From NCBI RefSeq assembly GCF_000424185.1, contig NZ_AUJK01000019.1, forward strand, positions 1 through 52,801: DNA of 52,801 bases, in the 5' to 3' direction. Positions within the stretch are counted from its first letter, which is position 1. Each line of letters opens with the position of its first letter. Shown piece by piece: positions 38,823 through 48,717 of this stretch. Origin of the DNA: Prevotella sp. AGR2160 (GTDB lineage: Bacteria > Bacteroidota > Bacteroidia > Bacteroidales > Bacteroidaceae). A model generated the notes under the pieces. That model was not told where the DNA came from and did no database searches. It was given only the letters and a program-made list of their open reading frames with translations. A program made the position numbers and the translations under genes.

Positions 38823-40208
38823 CGGAACATGATGAATCATGTCCCTACGGTGGAGCAGAATGGCTTCTACGGCACCACGGGTGATGAGATAGAGGATGAA
38901 GGCCAGCCACAGACCGTGGTTGGCGAGGAAAGGGAAAGAGACGAAGTATACCAGGAAGAACACCATGGCGGCGCTGACGGAAGAGGCGAGCATGCCTTTC
39001 GTATTCGTGATGCCCACGAAGATGCCGTCGAGCAGGAATCCCGCAATACTCGTTACGGGGATGAGTGTAGACCACCAGAAGTACGGGCCAACGGCGGTTA
39101 ATACCCCTTTGTCGTCGGTCAGCAGTCTGAGCAGCCATCGTCCGCCCCCTATATATAATAAGGTGAAAAGGACGGCCAAAAGAAAGCCGATCTTGAAGAG
39201 TGCCCGCAACAGTTCCTGAAACATGGTTCTGTTGCGGGCACCATAGTATTTCCCGCCGAGGGCTTCCGCGGCATAGGCGAAGCCATCAGAGAAATAAGAG
39301 AATATCGTGAAAAACTCCATGAGCAGTGTGTTCACGGCAAGAATCATGGCTCCTTGGCGCGACCCGGCCGATGTGAAAAACAGCATGACGGCGACAAGGA
39401 AGAGCGTGCGTACAAAAATGTCCCTGTTAACCACGAAGAATTGCTTCATGGCCGATGCCTCGAAGATTTTATGCAAGAGCGAAGTCTCCGTTGACTGACG
39501 GAGGTAGCGACCGAGTTGACGATAATACCGTTTAAGAATCAACAACGAGAGGAGGAAGCCGCTCCATTGTGCGATGACCGTTCCCCACGCCACGCCGGCG
39601 ATATCGAGATGGCAGGCGAAGACGAGGGAGAGAGAGGCGATGATGTTGATGATATTCTGCAAGATAGAGACGATCATCGGCACCTTCGTGTTCTGCATGC
39701 CCACATACCAGCCCGTGAGTCCGTTGAGGCCGAGGACGGCAGGGGCGCCCCAGATGACGATATGGCAGTAGATACTTGCTAGACTGCGGATATTCGTTGC
39801 CGGTGCCATCGACGCGAAGCCGAGGGCGATGAGCAGTTGTTGAAGGATAATGAAAAGCAGTCCCATGCCCGTGCCGATGGCGAGGGTACGGAAGAGAACG
39901 AGAAGAGTCTCCGCGAAATCCTTGCGGCCATAGGCTTGTGAGGTCATGCCACCCGTGCCCATGCGCAGAAAACCGAAGATCCAGTAGATGACATTGAAGA
40001 ACATCGATCCCACGGCGATGGCAGCGATATATCGTGCGTCACCGATATGTCCGACAATCGCCATATCGACGAGGCCCAACAACGGCACCGTGATATTGGA
40101 AATGATGCTGGGGATAGCGAGCGTAAAAGCCTCACCCCCAACCCCTCTCCGAAGGGAGAGGAGAGTGATATGTCTTATCGCTGATTTGAGGGAGAGTCTT
40201 TGTTTCAT
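38802..40208 (-). CDS. MATE-family exporter (DinF-like) with repeat-encoded termini
   Basis: 468 aa, twelve membrane segments; FTLAIPSIISNITVPLLGLV and VDMAIVGHIGDARYIAAIAV are MATE/DinF hallmarks. Two ends derive from dispersed repeats: residues about 16-28 (LLSLRRGVGGEAF) come from a C/G-rich palindrome, and the last ~13 residues ([12 protein letters not shown]) read through a GGGACATGAT-type palindrome into the antisense of the CvfB gene. The core is intact, so transport is plausible. A later start is possible but no good ATG lies before the first membrane helix. Confidence 0.85.
   Translation of the reverse strand: MKQRLSLKSAIRHITLLSLRRGVGGEAFTLAIPSIISNITVPLLGLVDMAIVGHIGDARYIAAIAVGSMFFNVIYWIFGFLRMGTGGMTSQAYGRKDFAETLLVLFRTLAIGTGMGLLFIILQQLLIALGFASMAPATNIRSLASIYCHIVIWGAPAVLGLNGLTGWYVGMQNTKVPMIVSILQNIINIIASLSLVFACHLDIAGVAWGTVIAQWSGFLLSLLILKRYYRQLGRYLRQSTETSLLHKIFEASAMKQFFVVNRDIFVRTLFLVAVMLFFTSAGSRQGAMILAVNTLLMEFFTIFSYFSDGFAYAAEALGGKYYGARNRTMFQELLRALFKIGFLLAVLFTLLYIGGGRWLLRLLTDDKGVLTAVGPYFWWSTLIPVTSIAGFLLDGIFVGITNTKGMLASSVSAAMVFFLVYFVSFPFLANHGLWLAFILYLITRGAVEAILLHRRDMIHHVPSNQRDA
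38822..38850. repeat. GGGACATGAT-type palindrome read as MATE C-terminus (copy 7)
   Basis: GACGGAACATGATG + AATCATGTCCCTACGG, between converging genes but inside the coding frame of the leftward one. Confidence 0.8.
40127..40166. repeat. C/G-rich palindromic repeat inside the second MATE gene (copy 5)
   Basis: CCTCACCCCCAACCCCTCTC then CGAAGGGAGAGGAGAGTG. It is translated near the N-terminus in a frame different from that used at 26029-26063. Confidence 0.8.
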
Positions 40209-40223
40209 GTTTAAGTATTATTG

Positions 40224-40254
40224 GGGACGGAACATAATAAATTATGTCCCTACG
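40224..40254. repeat. GGGACATGAT-type palindrome (copy 8)
   Basis: GGGACGGAACATAATA + AATTATGTCCCTACG, in the gap between trpS and the MATE gene, which run the same way. Confidence 0.75.
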
Positions 40255-40269
40255 AAGGGAATAGACATT

Positions 40270-40309
40270 TTACTCCCCTCCCTTTCGGGGAGGGGTTGGG
40301 GGAGAGGCT
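40270..40309. repeat. C/G-rich palindromic repeat (copy 6)
   Basis: CTCCCCTCCCTTTCGGGGAG then GGGTTGGGGGAGAGGCT; downstream of trpS. Confidence 0.75.
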
Positions 40310-40335
40310 GTAGTGGTGGGTGGTGGTAGAGGCTG

Positions 40336-41448
<1,113 letters not shown>

Positions 41449-41469
41449 TTATATTCGTTAAATTCCTTG

Positions 41470-41477
41470 CAAAAGTA
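41470..41477 (-). promoter_or_regulatory. -7 box of trpS
   Basis: TACTTTTG on the minus strand, 43 bp before the ATG at 41427. Confidence 0.6.
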
Positions 41478-41530
41478 CAATAAATATCGTAAAAAACAAA
41501 ATCAAAAATTGTTTTCTCCGCCTTTTTTCT

Positions 41531-41538
41531 TAAATTTG
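41531..41538 (+). promoter_or_regulatory. -7 box of the M16 protease gene
   Basis: TAAATTTG, 38 bp before the ATG at 41577. Confidence 0.6.
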
Positions 41539-41576
41539 CAACAACTTTACGTACTGAATCTTATAAACCTCAAGAG

Positions 41577-44402
41577 ATGAGACTAAGAAATCTACTATTT
41601 TCAGCAGCGCTCTTGCTGCTCGGCATGGTGCAGGCGATAGCCCAGCAGATGCCGCCCATCCCTACAGATCCGGCCGTCAGGATCGGCCATCTGAGTAACG
41701 GATTGACCTATTACATCCGTCACAACGCGTATCCTGAACATACAGCCAGTTTCTACATTGCCCAGAAAGTAGGATCACTGCAGGAGAATGACGACCAGCG
41801 CGGTCTGGCCCATCTCCTTGAGCACCTTGCCTTCAACGGTACGGAGCATTTCAAGGATGATAATCTCCGCAACTATCTCCAGTCGATTGGTGTGGAGTAT
41901 GGCAGCAACCTCAATGCGTATACCGGTTTTGACCAGACGGTATATTATTTCACCAATGTACCGACGACGCGTGCCACGGCCATCGACTCCTGCATGCTCA
42001 TTCTGAAGGACTGGAGCAACGGTATCTCCCTGACGCAGAAAGCCATTGACGATGAGCGTGATGTGGTCCACAACGAGTACCGCATGCGCATGACTGCCCA
42101 GCAGCGTATCCTCGAGCGTGCTTTGCCGAAGCTCTATCCCGGCAGCAAGTACGGCGAGCGTATGCCGATCGGCTTGATGAGTGTTGTCGACGGTTGCAAG
42201 CCCGATGTGCTGCGTGCTTACTATCACAAATGGTACCGTCCCGACAATCAGGCGCTGATTATCGTTGGTGATGTCGATGTCGACAAGATTGAGGCCACCA
42301 TCAAGAAACTTTTCTCCGGCATCACGGTGCCGAAGAATGCCGCCAAGGTCGTTCCTGTTGCCGTTCCCGATAATGCCCAGCCGATCATCGTCGTCGATAA
42401 GGATAAGGAACAGCAGCAGAATCTCATCCTGTCTTTCTTGAAGCATGAGGCTACGCCCGACTCTCTGAAAGGCAATATGGAATATATGATAGAGGACTAT
42501 GCGAAGAACGTCATCAGCAGCATGCTCAACGAGCGTTTTTCCGAACTCTCTCAGGATGCTTCCTGTCCTTATATCGGCGCCAGCGCCTACGATGGCCAGT
42601 ATCTCGTCAGCCGTACGGAGGATGCCTTCACCCTTCAGCTCCTGCCGAAACCCGGCAAGACCGTTGAGGCTTTCCAGTCTGCTCTGGAGGAACTGAAGCG
42701 TGTCCATGACTTCGGTTTCTTGCCTACGGAGTACGCCCGTGCGAAGGCTGACTTCCTCTCTGCCGAGGAGAAGGCTTACAGCAACCGCAACAAGATGAAG
42801 AATGAGGAGTTCACGAGCCAGTATGTCGACAACTTCGTAGAGAAGGAGCCGATTCCCTCTGTGGAAGATGAGTATAAGATCTATCAGATGATTGTCCCGA
42901 ATATTCCCGTTGAGGCAATCAACGAGGCTGCTAAGGAACTCGTCAACCTGAAGGACTCCAACTTCGTCACCCTCGTCTCCATGCAGGACAAGGAAGGCGT
43001 GGAGATCCCCACGGAGGCCAGTCTGAAGGCTGCTTTCGACAAGGCGAAGACCGCTACGGTCACCGCATGGGTGGACAACACAAAGCAGGAGCCGCTCATC
43101 GCCCAGGAGCCGAAAGCCGGCAAGATTGTGAAGACCGTAGAAGATAAGAAACTTGGCTACACCGTCATGACGCTCTCCAATGGCGCCCGTGTGGTGCTGA
43201 AGAAGACCGACTTCAAGGACGACGAGGTGAAGTTCCTCGCCCGTGCCAATGGTGGTATGCTCGCCGTGAAGAAGGATCTCTCTTTCCCCGATTATCAGTT
43301 GGCTGACCAGGCGCTTAACGCCAGCGGTCTGGGCAATTTCTCCAATACGGAACTCACGAAGGCTCTTGCCGGCAAGCAGGCCAGCACGAGTTTCTCCCTC
43401 ACCGACAACCGTCGTCTGATCAACGGCTCTTCCACACCGAAGGATCTGAAGACATTGCTGCAGCTCGTCTACCTCGACTTCACGGCCGTGAAGAAGGATG
43501 AGAAGAGCGTGAACAACTCCCGTGAGTATCTCATCAATATTCTGAAGGATAAGGATAAGAATCCGAACATCGTCTATCAGGACTCCGTCCTCCGTACCAC
43601 TACCGGCCATGACGCCTACAGCCGTGTGCTCACTGCCGATGACGTGAAGGCTGCCAACTACGACAATATTCTCGCTTTGGCGAAGAAGATGTATGGCAAT
43701 GCCGCCGACTTCACGTTCTATTTCGTCGGTAACTTCAACGTTGACTCCCTGAAGCCGCTGATCCAGACCTATATCGCATCTCTGCCGTCCAAGAAGGGCG
43801 AGACGTTGAAGGTTATGCCTTATCCGACCTATAACGGAGAGGTGAAGAACCTGTTTACGAAGTCTATGGAGAATCCTCAGTCGCAGGCCCGTGAGTACTG
43901 GCGTTCCAACCCTGTCGCTTATACGCTCCGCAACGATGTGCTCAATGATATCGCTGCCCGTCTGCTCGAAATGGATTATAACGACAGCATCCGTGAGAAG
44001 CTCAGCGCCGCTTACTACGCAGGAGCAACCCAGCGTGTTGCTACGACGCCGGATAAGAAAGCCGTCTATTCTGTCATCGGTGTCTCCATGCTCAACCCTG
44101 CGAAGGTCGATGAGGCTCTGCCGTATTTCTTCATCGGTATGAAGAAGGCATCTACCGATCCCAATGCCGCCAATCTGCAGAAAGTAAAGGAGATTCTCCT
44201 CAAGCAGGCTGATGTCAACGCTAAGGACAACGACTACTGGTTGGGAATCCTCGTTGATGCCCTGGACTACGGCCGTGACTCTTTCACGGATTACAAGAAG
44301 ACCGTTGCTTCCGTCACGGGTCAGGATATTGCTAACTTCCTGAAGACGGTCATTCTCTCTTCCGGCAATCACGCTGAGATCATCATGCGCGCCACGAAGT
44401 AA
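41577..44402 (+). CDS. M16-family zinc metalloprotease (PqqL/pitrilysin type)
   Basis: 941 aa. Signal peptide (MRLRNLLFSAALLLLGMVQA). Inverted zinc motif H79-L-L-E-H83 in GLAHLLEHLAFNG, with the distal Glu expected in the following helix (QKAIDDERDVVHNEYRMR). Four M16 repeats follow; the inactive half begins near residue 525 (LGYTVMTLSNGARVVLKKTD). It should be a periplasmic clamshell protease degrading short or unfolded peptides. Full length; monocistronic with a strong terminator. Confidence 0.92.
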   Translation: MRLRNLLFSAALLLLGMVQAIAQQMPPIPTDPAVRIGHLSNGLTYYIRHNAYPEHTASFYIAQKVGSLQENDDQRGLAHLLEHLAFNGTEHFKDDNLRNYLQSIGVEYGSNLNAYTGFDQTVYYFTNVPTTRATAIDSCMLILKDWSNGISLTQKAIDDERDVVHNEYRMRMTAQQRILERALPKLYPGSKYGERMPIGLMSVVDGCKPDVLRAYYHKWYRPDNQALIIVGDVDVDKIEATIKKLFSGITVPKNAAKVVPVAVPDNAQPIIVVDKDKEQQQNLILSFLKHEATPDSLKGNMEYMIEDYAKNVISSMLNERFSELSQDASCPYIGASAYDGQYLVSRTEDAFTLQLLPKPGKTVEAFQSALEELKRVHDFGFLPTEYARAKADFLSAEEKAYSNRNKMKNEEFTSQYVDNFVEKEPIPSVEDEYKIYQMIVPNIPVEAINEAAKELVNLKDSNFVTLVSMQDKEGVEIPTEASLKAAFDKAKTATVTAWVDNTKQEPLIAQEPKAGKIVKTVEDKKLGYTVMTLSNGARVVLKKTDFKDDEVKFLARANGGMLAVKKDLSFPDYQLADQALNASGLGNFSNTELTKALAGKQASTSFSLTDNRRLINGSSTPKDLKTLLQLVYLDFTAVKKDEKSVNNSREYLINILKDKDKNPNIVYQDSVLRTTTGHDAYSRVLTADDVKAANYDNILALAKKMYGNAADFTFYFVGNFNVDSLKPLIQTYIASLPSKKGETLKVMPYPTYNGEVKNLFTKSMENPQSQAREYWRSNPVAYTLRNDVLNDIAARLLEMDYNDSIREKLSAAYYAGATQRVATTPDKKAVYSVIGVSMLNPAKVDEALPYFFIGMKKASTDPNAANLQKVKEILLKQADVNAKDNDYWLGILVDALDYGRDSFTDYKKTVASVTGQDIANFLKTVILSSGNHAEIIMRATK

Positions 44403-44420
44403 ACCGATTTATTCACTATA

Positions 44421-44466
44421 AAAAATCCTCCCCAAACTATTTTGATAGTTCGGGGAGGATTTTTGT
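44421..44466. terminator. Bidirectional terminator
   Basis: Perfect 12-bp stem AAAATCCTCCCC / GGGGAGGATTTT (44422-44433, 44452-44463) with flanking A and T runs, between two converging genes. Confidence 0.9.
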
Positions 44467-44485
44467 TTTGACAGGGTTCACCTTA

Positions 44486-45583
44486 TTAATATATGTGATC
44501 GATATCCACGTCGAACTTGTAGCCGGGGAATTTCTCCTCGAAATGCGCGGTGATGGCCTTGCGGAAGCGGTCGTCATCGGTGACGTCGCGGTCGGGGATG
44601 ATATCGATGGTGATGAGTTTCTTATCCTCAAAGACATAGAAGGCGTGGCAAAGCATCACATGAGGCTGGCTGACGGCTTCATGGAGTACGGCGATGCGCA
44701 GCTGCTGGTCACGCTCGCTGGAGTTGATGGCGTAGATGCCCACGGTGACGATGATGCCGTGGCATTGCCACAGCTTATCACTGATATGCCGCGTGAGGAG
44801 ATGAATCTCGCGGGCCGTCGTCGTGTCGAGGACACTGACATGGAGGGAGCCGATGATTGTTGAGGGACCGTAGTAGTTGAGGATGACGTCGAAGACGCCG
44901 TTGACGCCCGGTTCCTTGAGGACTTCCTGGATGATGCCCTGCTTCAGTTCTGCCGGCACCGGCGTGCCGAGGAGCTGGCTGACGGGCGCGATGAGCATGT
45001 CGTAGCCCGCCTTGATGACGACGCAGGCGATGAGTGCGCCGACGATACCGTCGAGGTCGATCCCCGTGAAGAGCATCAGTAGGGCCGTGAGCAGCGTGCC
45101 CGTGGTGACGACGGAGTCGAAGAGGGCATCAGCGCCGCTGGCTTTCAGTGCGTCACTGTTGAGCTCCTCGCCGCGTCGCTTGACATAGCGTCCGAGGAAA
45201 AGTTTGATGATGATGGCCACGATGATGACGATGAGTGTCACGGTGGAATATTCCGGCGGGGTGGGGTGGATAATCTTCTTCACGCTCTCCACCATGGACG
45301 AGACACCGGCGATGAGCACGAGGACGGCGATGAGAATGGCTGAGAAATATTCGATGCGGCCGTGGCCGAAGGGATGCTCCTTGTCGGCCGGACGAGCCGA
45401 TAGCTTGGTGCCGACGATGGTGATGACACTCGAGAGGACATCACTGAGGTTGTTGACGGCATCCATGACAATGGCGATGGACCCGGCAATGAAACCTACG
45501 ATGGCCTTGAAGATGACCAGGAGGATATTCGCGGCAATGCCGATACCGCTCGTACGGATGATAGCTTGATTCCTATCTGTCAT
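44486..45583 (-). CDS. Cation diffusion facilitator (CDF) transporter
   Basis: 365 aa. Six membrane helices: AIVMDAVNNLSDVLSSVIT carries the Asp residues of the metal site in helix 2, SGADALFDSVVTTGTLLTAL those of helix 5, and PFGHGRIEYFSAILI the conserved His/Glu loop. A cytoplasmic C-terminal domain (about 270-365) has the ferredoxin-like CDF dimerisation fold (GSLHVSVLD). It exports Zn, Mn or Fe ions in exchange for protons; the metal cannot be told from sequence. Confidence 0.9.
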   Translation of the reverse strand: MTDRNQAIIRTSGIGIAANILLVIFKAIVGFIAGSIAIVMDAVNNLSDVLSSVITIVGTKLSARPADKEHPFGHGRIEYFSAILIAVLVLIAGVSSMVESVKKIIHPTPPEYSTVTLIVIIVAIIIKLFLGRYVKRRGEELNSDALKASGADALFDSVVTTGTLLTALLMLFTGIDLDGIVGALIACVVIKAGYDMLIAPVSQLLGTPVPAELKQGIIQEVLKEPGVNGVFDVILNYYGPSTIIGSLHVSVLDTTTAREIHLLTRHISDKLWQCHGIIVTVGIYAINSSERDQQLRIAVLHEAVSQPHVMLCHAFYVFEDKKLITIDIIPDRDVTDDDRFRKAITAHFEEKFPGYKFDVDIDHIY

Positions 45584-45628
45584 AATCTGATTCTTTTAAT
45601 CCCAACAATGTTTCTTCCAAACGAGGTG

Positions 45629-45636
45629 CAAAGTTA
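45629..45636 (-). promoter_or_regulatory. -7 box of the CDF gene
   Basis: TAACTTTG on the minus strand, 46 bp before the ATG at 45583. Confidence 0.6.
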
Positions 45637-45649
45637 CCATTTTTTTTAT

Positions 45650-45657
45650 TAATTTTG
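45650..45657 (+). promoter_or_regulatory. -7 box of the YitT-family gene
   Basis: TAATTTTG, 29 bp before the ATG at 45687. Confidence 0.6.
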
Positions 45658-45686
45658 CAACCATAAACGTATAATCTTCTGAAAAG

Positions 45687-46580
45687 ATGACGAGAAAGAA
45701 ATCACGGGCGTCATGGCGCCTGGTATTAGACCTGTTGACCATTGCTTTCGGCATGGTGCTCGGCTCTTTGGGGTGGTGTACTTTTCTGTTGCCCCATCAC
45801 ATCACGATCGGCGGTCTCCCCGGTATCTCCTCCCTGGTATTTTGGAGTGTCGGCATCCCCGTACAGTACACGTATTTCACGCTGAATGCCATCCTGCTGG
45901 TTGCGGCACTGGTGATCCTCGGATGGAAATTCTGCTTCCGCACGATCTTCGCCGTATGTATCTTCACGTTGATGACTTCCGTGCTGCAGTCGGGCGGCGT
46001 TCAGCCCCTCTTTGCCGACCAGCCCTTTCTGGCCTGCCTCATTGGTGGACTGTTGATGGGTGTGGGCATGGGCCTGGCGCTGATGTGCAACGCCAGCAGC
46101 GGCGGCAGTGATGTCATTGCGGCGATGGTGCATAAATACCGCGACATCAGTCTCGGACGTGTCATCCTGATTTGCGACCTGACGATCGTTACGTCGTCCT
46201 ATCTCATCATTGGCAGTTGGGAGAAAGTGATCTACGGCTATATCGTACTCTTCGTGATGTCGGCCTGCGTGGATTATGTCGTCAATGGCCGTCGCGGCAG
46301 TGTCCAGTTCTTTGTCATCTCCGACCAGTGGGAGAAGATCGGACGGGCCATCAACGATGAGATCGACCGTGGCTGCACGCTCATCGACGCCCATGGCTTC
46401 TACACCGGCAAGCCCGTGGGCATGCTCTTTATCATCGCGCGCCGCACGCAGCGCCGTGACATCTTCCGTGTCATCGATGAGATCGATCCCCATGCCTTTG
46501 TCTCCCAGAGCAGTGTCAGTGCCGTCTATGGCATGGGATTCGACAGAATGAAGTTTAAAAGTAAAGAAGTAAAAAAGTAA
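45687..46580 (+). CDS. YitT-family membrane protein
   Basis: 297 aa. Five membrane helices with the family motifs LPHHITIGGLPGISSLVFW and ASSGGSDVIAAMVHKY, then a soluble DUF2179-type domain (GCTLIDAHGFYTGKPVGMLF, DPHAFVSQSSVSAVYGMGF). Function is not settled for the family. The last residues (KFKSKEVKK) are encoded by the A-rich AAGTAAA repeat, so the native C-terminus has probably been extended or replaced by it. Confidence 0.9.
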   Translation: MTRKKSRASWRLVLDLLTIAFGMVLGSLGWCTFLLPHHITIGGLPGISSLVFWSVGIPVQYTYFTLNAILLVAALVILGWKFCFRTIFAVCIFTLMTSVLQSGGVQPLFADQPFLACLIGGLLMGVGMGLALMCNASSGGSDVIAAMVHKYRDISLGRVILICDLTIVTSSYLIIGSWEKVIYGYIVLFVMSACVDYVVNGRRGSVQFFVISDQWEKIGRAINDEIDRGCTLIDAHGFYTGKPVGMLFIIARRTQRRDIFRVIDEIDPHAFVSQSSVSAVYGMGFDRMKFKSKEVKK

Positions 46581-46582
46581 AG
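46557..46582. repeat. A-rich AAGTAAA reiteration at a gene end
   Basis: AAAAGTAAAGAAGTAAAAAA then GTAAAG; it supplies the last codons and the TAA stop of the YitT gene, nine bases before the palindrome at 46591. Confidence 0.75.
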
Positions 46583-46590
46583 AATTAAAC

Positions 46591-46618
46591 GTAGGGACTT
46601 GATTTATCATGTTCCGCC
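46591..46618. repeat. GGGACATGAT-type palindrome (copy 9)
   Basis: GTAGGGACTTGATT + TATCATGTTCCGCC. Confidence 0.75.
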
Positions 46619-46636
46619 AATCTAAATGCCTTGTTT

Positions 46637-46684
46637 ACAAAAATATCTCAATGAGATAATTTTTTATCTCATTGAGATATTTTC
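46637..46684. terminator. Perfect 19-bp stem terminator
   Basis: AAAATATCTCAATGAGATA (46640-46658) and its exact complement (46665-46683) around ATTTTT. It serves the converging YitT and HAD genes. Confidence 0.85.
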
Positions 46685-46722
46685 GTAAATGACGTGTTTG
46701 TATTTCGGATCCTTTATTCTTC

Positions 46723-46840
46723 CACTTGCAGGGGCCGTCCCTTGTGGCGGCCCGTCGGCGGTTACGCCGAATGATCCACCGTTGTCATGGTGAATGCCGT
46801 ACCGGCATCGGGCCGCCACAAGGGACGGCCCCTGCAAGTG
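46723..46840. repeat. 118-bp palindromic element with cloverleaf-like folding
   Basis: Outer arms of 32 bp pair perfectly (46723-46754 with 46809-46840; they begin CACTTGCAGGGGCCGTCCCT). The 54-base interior holds three small hairpins in a row: TCGGCG-GTTA-CGCCGA, CACC…GGTG, and ATGCCG-TAC-CGGCAT. It lies just past the stop of the leftward HAD gene. It shares the CCCTTGTGG core with 12669-12742. Confidence 0.8.
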
Positions 46841-46854
46841 ACGGAAACAATTTT

Positions 46855-47589
46855 TTACGGAAGGATGCTTTTGATTTCGGAGAGATGATTGACGACATAC
46901 TGCGGCTGGGGATCGAGGGCCTTTACGTCTATCTGCCAGCGGTTGAAGAGGATGGCGTCGATACCGGCATGGAGGGCTCCGGCGATGTCAGTGTCGTAAT
47001 GGTCACCGATCATGAGCGTCGCCTCGCGTTTGGCGCCCGTTTTCTCCAAGGCATAGTCGAAGAAGGCCTTGCGGGGCTTGTTGGCGCCGGCATCCTCACT
47101 GAGGATGACCGTCGTGAAGAAAGGTTCGAGGCCACTCGACCGCAGTTTCCGGTATTGCACCTCGTGGAAGCCATTGCTGCAGATATGCATCCGATAACCT
47201 TTCGCCTTGAGATCAACGAGCAGGTCACGGGCTCCCTCCACGATGCCCGGCTCGCGGGAGATGATGTCGCCGTAACGGTCGCTGACGGCCACGCACCAGG
47301 CGTCAGAGATGAAGGAGGTGTCGCCGCCACACTGCGAGATCATCTTCGTCACGGGCTGACGGAAACGCTCAACGATGAGGGTGTCGCGGTCAATCTTGCC
47401 GTGGGCATACTTCTCCCATACCTCGTGATTCGTCTCGTAGTAAGCCTCGCGAAAGGCATCGAAGGAGGGCATGACCTTTTGCCATTGCCGTTCGTCGAAG
47501 AGTTTCCGCAGGGCAATCATGCTGTTGCCGTAGGTGTCGTAGAGCGTGTCATCAAGATCGATGAACAAGTCGTGATAATGCTTATTCAT
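46855..47589 (-). CDS. HAD-family phosphatase, YjjG-like
   Basis: 244 aa. HAD motifs: DLFIDLDDTLYDT (nucleophile Asp11, acid Asp13), HICSNGF (motif II Ser), NKPRKAFF (Lys) and MIGDHYDTDI (motif IV). A helical cap lies between motifs I and II. Closest in style to YjjG, a 5'-nucleotidase for non-canonical pyrimidines. Cytosolic. Its ATG directly abuts the stop codon of the SagB relic, so the two shared an operon. Confidence 0.88.
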   Translation of the reverse strand: MNKHYHDLFIDLDDTLYDTYGNSMIALRKLFDERQWQKVMPSFDAFREAYYETNHEVWEKYAHGKIDRDTLIVERFRQPVTKMISQCGGDTSFISDAWCVAVSDRYGDIISREPGIVEGARDLLVDLKAKGYRMHICSNGFHEVQYRKLRSSGLEPFFTTVILSEDAGANKPRKAFFDYALEKTGAKREATLMIGDHYDTDIAGALHAGIDAILFNRWQIDVKALDPQPQYVVNHLSEIKSILP

Positions 47590-48071
47590 TTATTCTTTCG
47601 GATAACCTATCTGGCTGTTCATAATCAGATCATACTGTTCGCCGAGCCCGAGTGCCTTTTTCAGGGCATCGGTATCCATGGTGGCGCGCGGCACGGTGTT
47701 CAGTCCGAGAGCCGTGCAGATGAGACAGATGTTCTGAGATACATAACCGCAGTCGACGGCACCCATGCGGCTGGCGGCAGCAGCGGGGAGATTGCCAAAC
47801 TTACTATGGTCGCTCACGAGTACCAAAGAGACGGGAGCCGTGGCGGCGAAAGCCTGACGGCCGGCGACGGCGCTGCGCAGGTCAGCCTTGCTGACTGGCT
47901 TGAGCTGATTCTCTTTCGGCAGATAGAGATAAGCGCCGTCCTTGCGGACGACAAAGACTTGGATGTCCTGGGCGTTGATGGCGGAGGGCACCGTCAGTTT
48001 CCCGCTCTCCGGCCGGTTGATGCCGCAGGCCGCCCACAGTATCCAATTTGTCTTTGATACTTAAACGTCAT
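47590..48071 (-). pseudogene. SagB-type nitroreductase relic, N-terminal part deleted
   Basis: The body reads ILWAACGINRPESGKLTVPS, AINAQDIQVFVV … MGAVDCGYVSQNICLICTAL … IMNSQIGYPKE, the oxidoreductase core of small SagB/ThcOx-type nitroreductases, to a normal C-terminus. The frame begins only at about 48055 with no start codon, whereas relatives carry some 40-60 more residues, including a signal peptide. An ATG at 48071 with a -7 box remains upstream but in a different frame. A GTG inside (giving about 133 aa) would omit core strands. Confidence 0.72.
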
Positions 48072-48088
48072 ATCTATTTAGTTTATCG

Positions 48089-48096
48089 CAAAGATA
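48089..48096 (-). promoter_or_regulatory. -7 box of the SagB relic operon
   Basis: TATCTTTG on the minus strand, 18 bp before the relic ATG at 48071; it may still drive the HAD gene. Confidence 0.6.
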
Positions 48097-48134
48097 AATA
48101 TTATTTTTGAAGTTGGCAAAAGTTTTATGTTTTT

Positions 48135-48563
48135 TTAGTCCAATATGCTTCCTTTTGTCAGCGCGTATTTCCCGGCACCGGAGAAGAAGAGGACGGCGGC
48201 GCCAAGGAGATAGAGCATCGGCAGTTCAATGGCCCAGCCGCCCGTCATCGGATCAACGGAGAAGATCATGGAGGAATGGGCCATGAGAATGGCTACGGCC
48301 ATATTGCCGACGAAGACAATGGCGGCGAGGCGCGTCCACGCACCGACGATAAGCATCAGCGAGGCGATCACTTCCGCGGCGACGGAGAACCAGGCAATGA
48401 ATGTCGGCAGTCCGAGGGCGGCGAGCATGTCACCGATGAAGCCTACTCCGACGAGGAGCTTATGGATACCGTGGAAAAGCATCAGCCCACCGATGGTGAG
48501 GCGGAGCAACAACAGCGCTACGTCTGTATTGCGAAGGAAATCTTTCTGTAGTTTCATAATCAT
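48135..48563 (-). CDS. DoxX-family membrane protein
   Basis: 142 aa from MIMKLQKDFLRN. Four membrane helices; VALLLLRLTIGGLMLFHGIH, then LVGVGFIGDMLAALGLPTFI, are family motifs. The longer in-frame ORF starting at 48584 is rejected because its ATG falls inside the -7 box. DoxX proteins are small inner-membrane proteins linked to redox or thiosulfate chemistry in some species; the role here is unknown. Confidence 0.85.
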   Translation of the reverse strand: MIMKLQKDFLRNTDVALLLLRLTIGGLMLFHGIHKLLVGVGFIGDMLAALGLPTFIAWFSVAAEVIASLMLIVGAWTRLAAIVFVGNMAVAILMAHSSMIFSVDPMTGGWAIELPMLYLLGAAVLFFSGAGKYALTKGSILD

Positions 48564-48581
48564 CAATTTTAAATTTTGCTG

Positions 48582-48589
48582 CAAAGTTA
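48582..48589 (-). promoter_or_regulatory. -7 box of the DoxX gene
   Basis: TAACTTTG on the minus strand; excludes the 48584 start. Confidence 0.6.
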
Positions 48590-48717
48590 CGACATTTTAT
48601 AAAATGTACAAATACCACGATTATAGTATTTTTGAAGAAGATGATATAATTCACGGATAGCAGCCGATGAAAATGATAAAAAATGTAAGAAAAATTGGTG
48701 GTATCAAACTTAATATC

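Noticed and set aside
41775..44372. 865-aa open frame antisense to the M16 protease gene
   Set aside because: Exact shadow of a well-supported gene with biased codon use; no promoter, no recognisable domain, Ile/Leu/Arg-rich antisense composition.
46726..48057. 443-aa plus-strand frame over the HAD and SagB genes
   Set aside because: Antisense of two recognisable genes; it begins inside a palindromic repeat.
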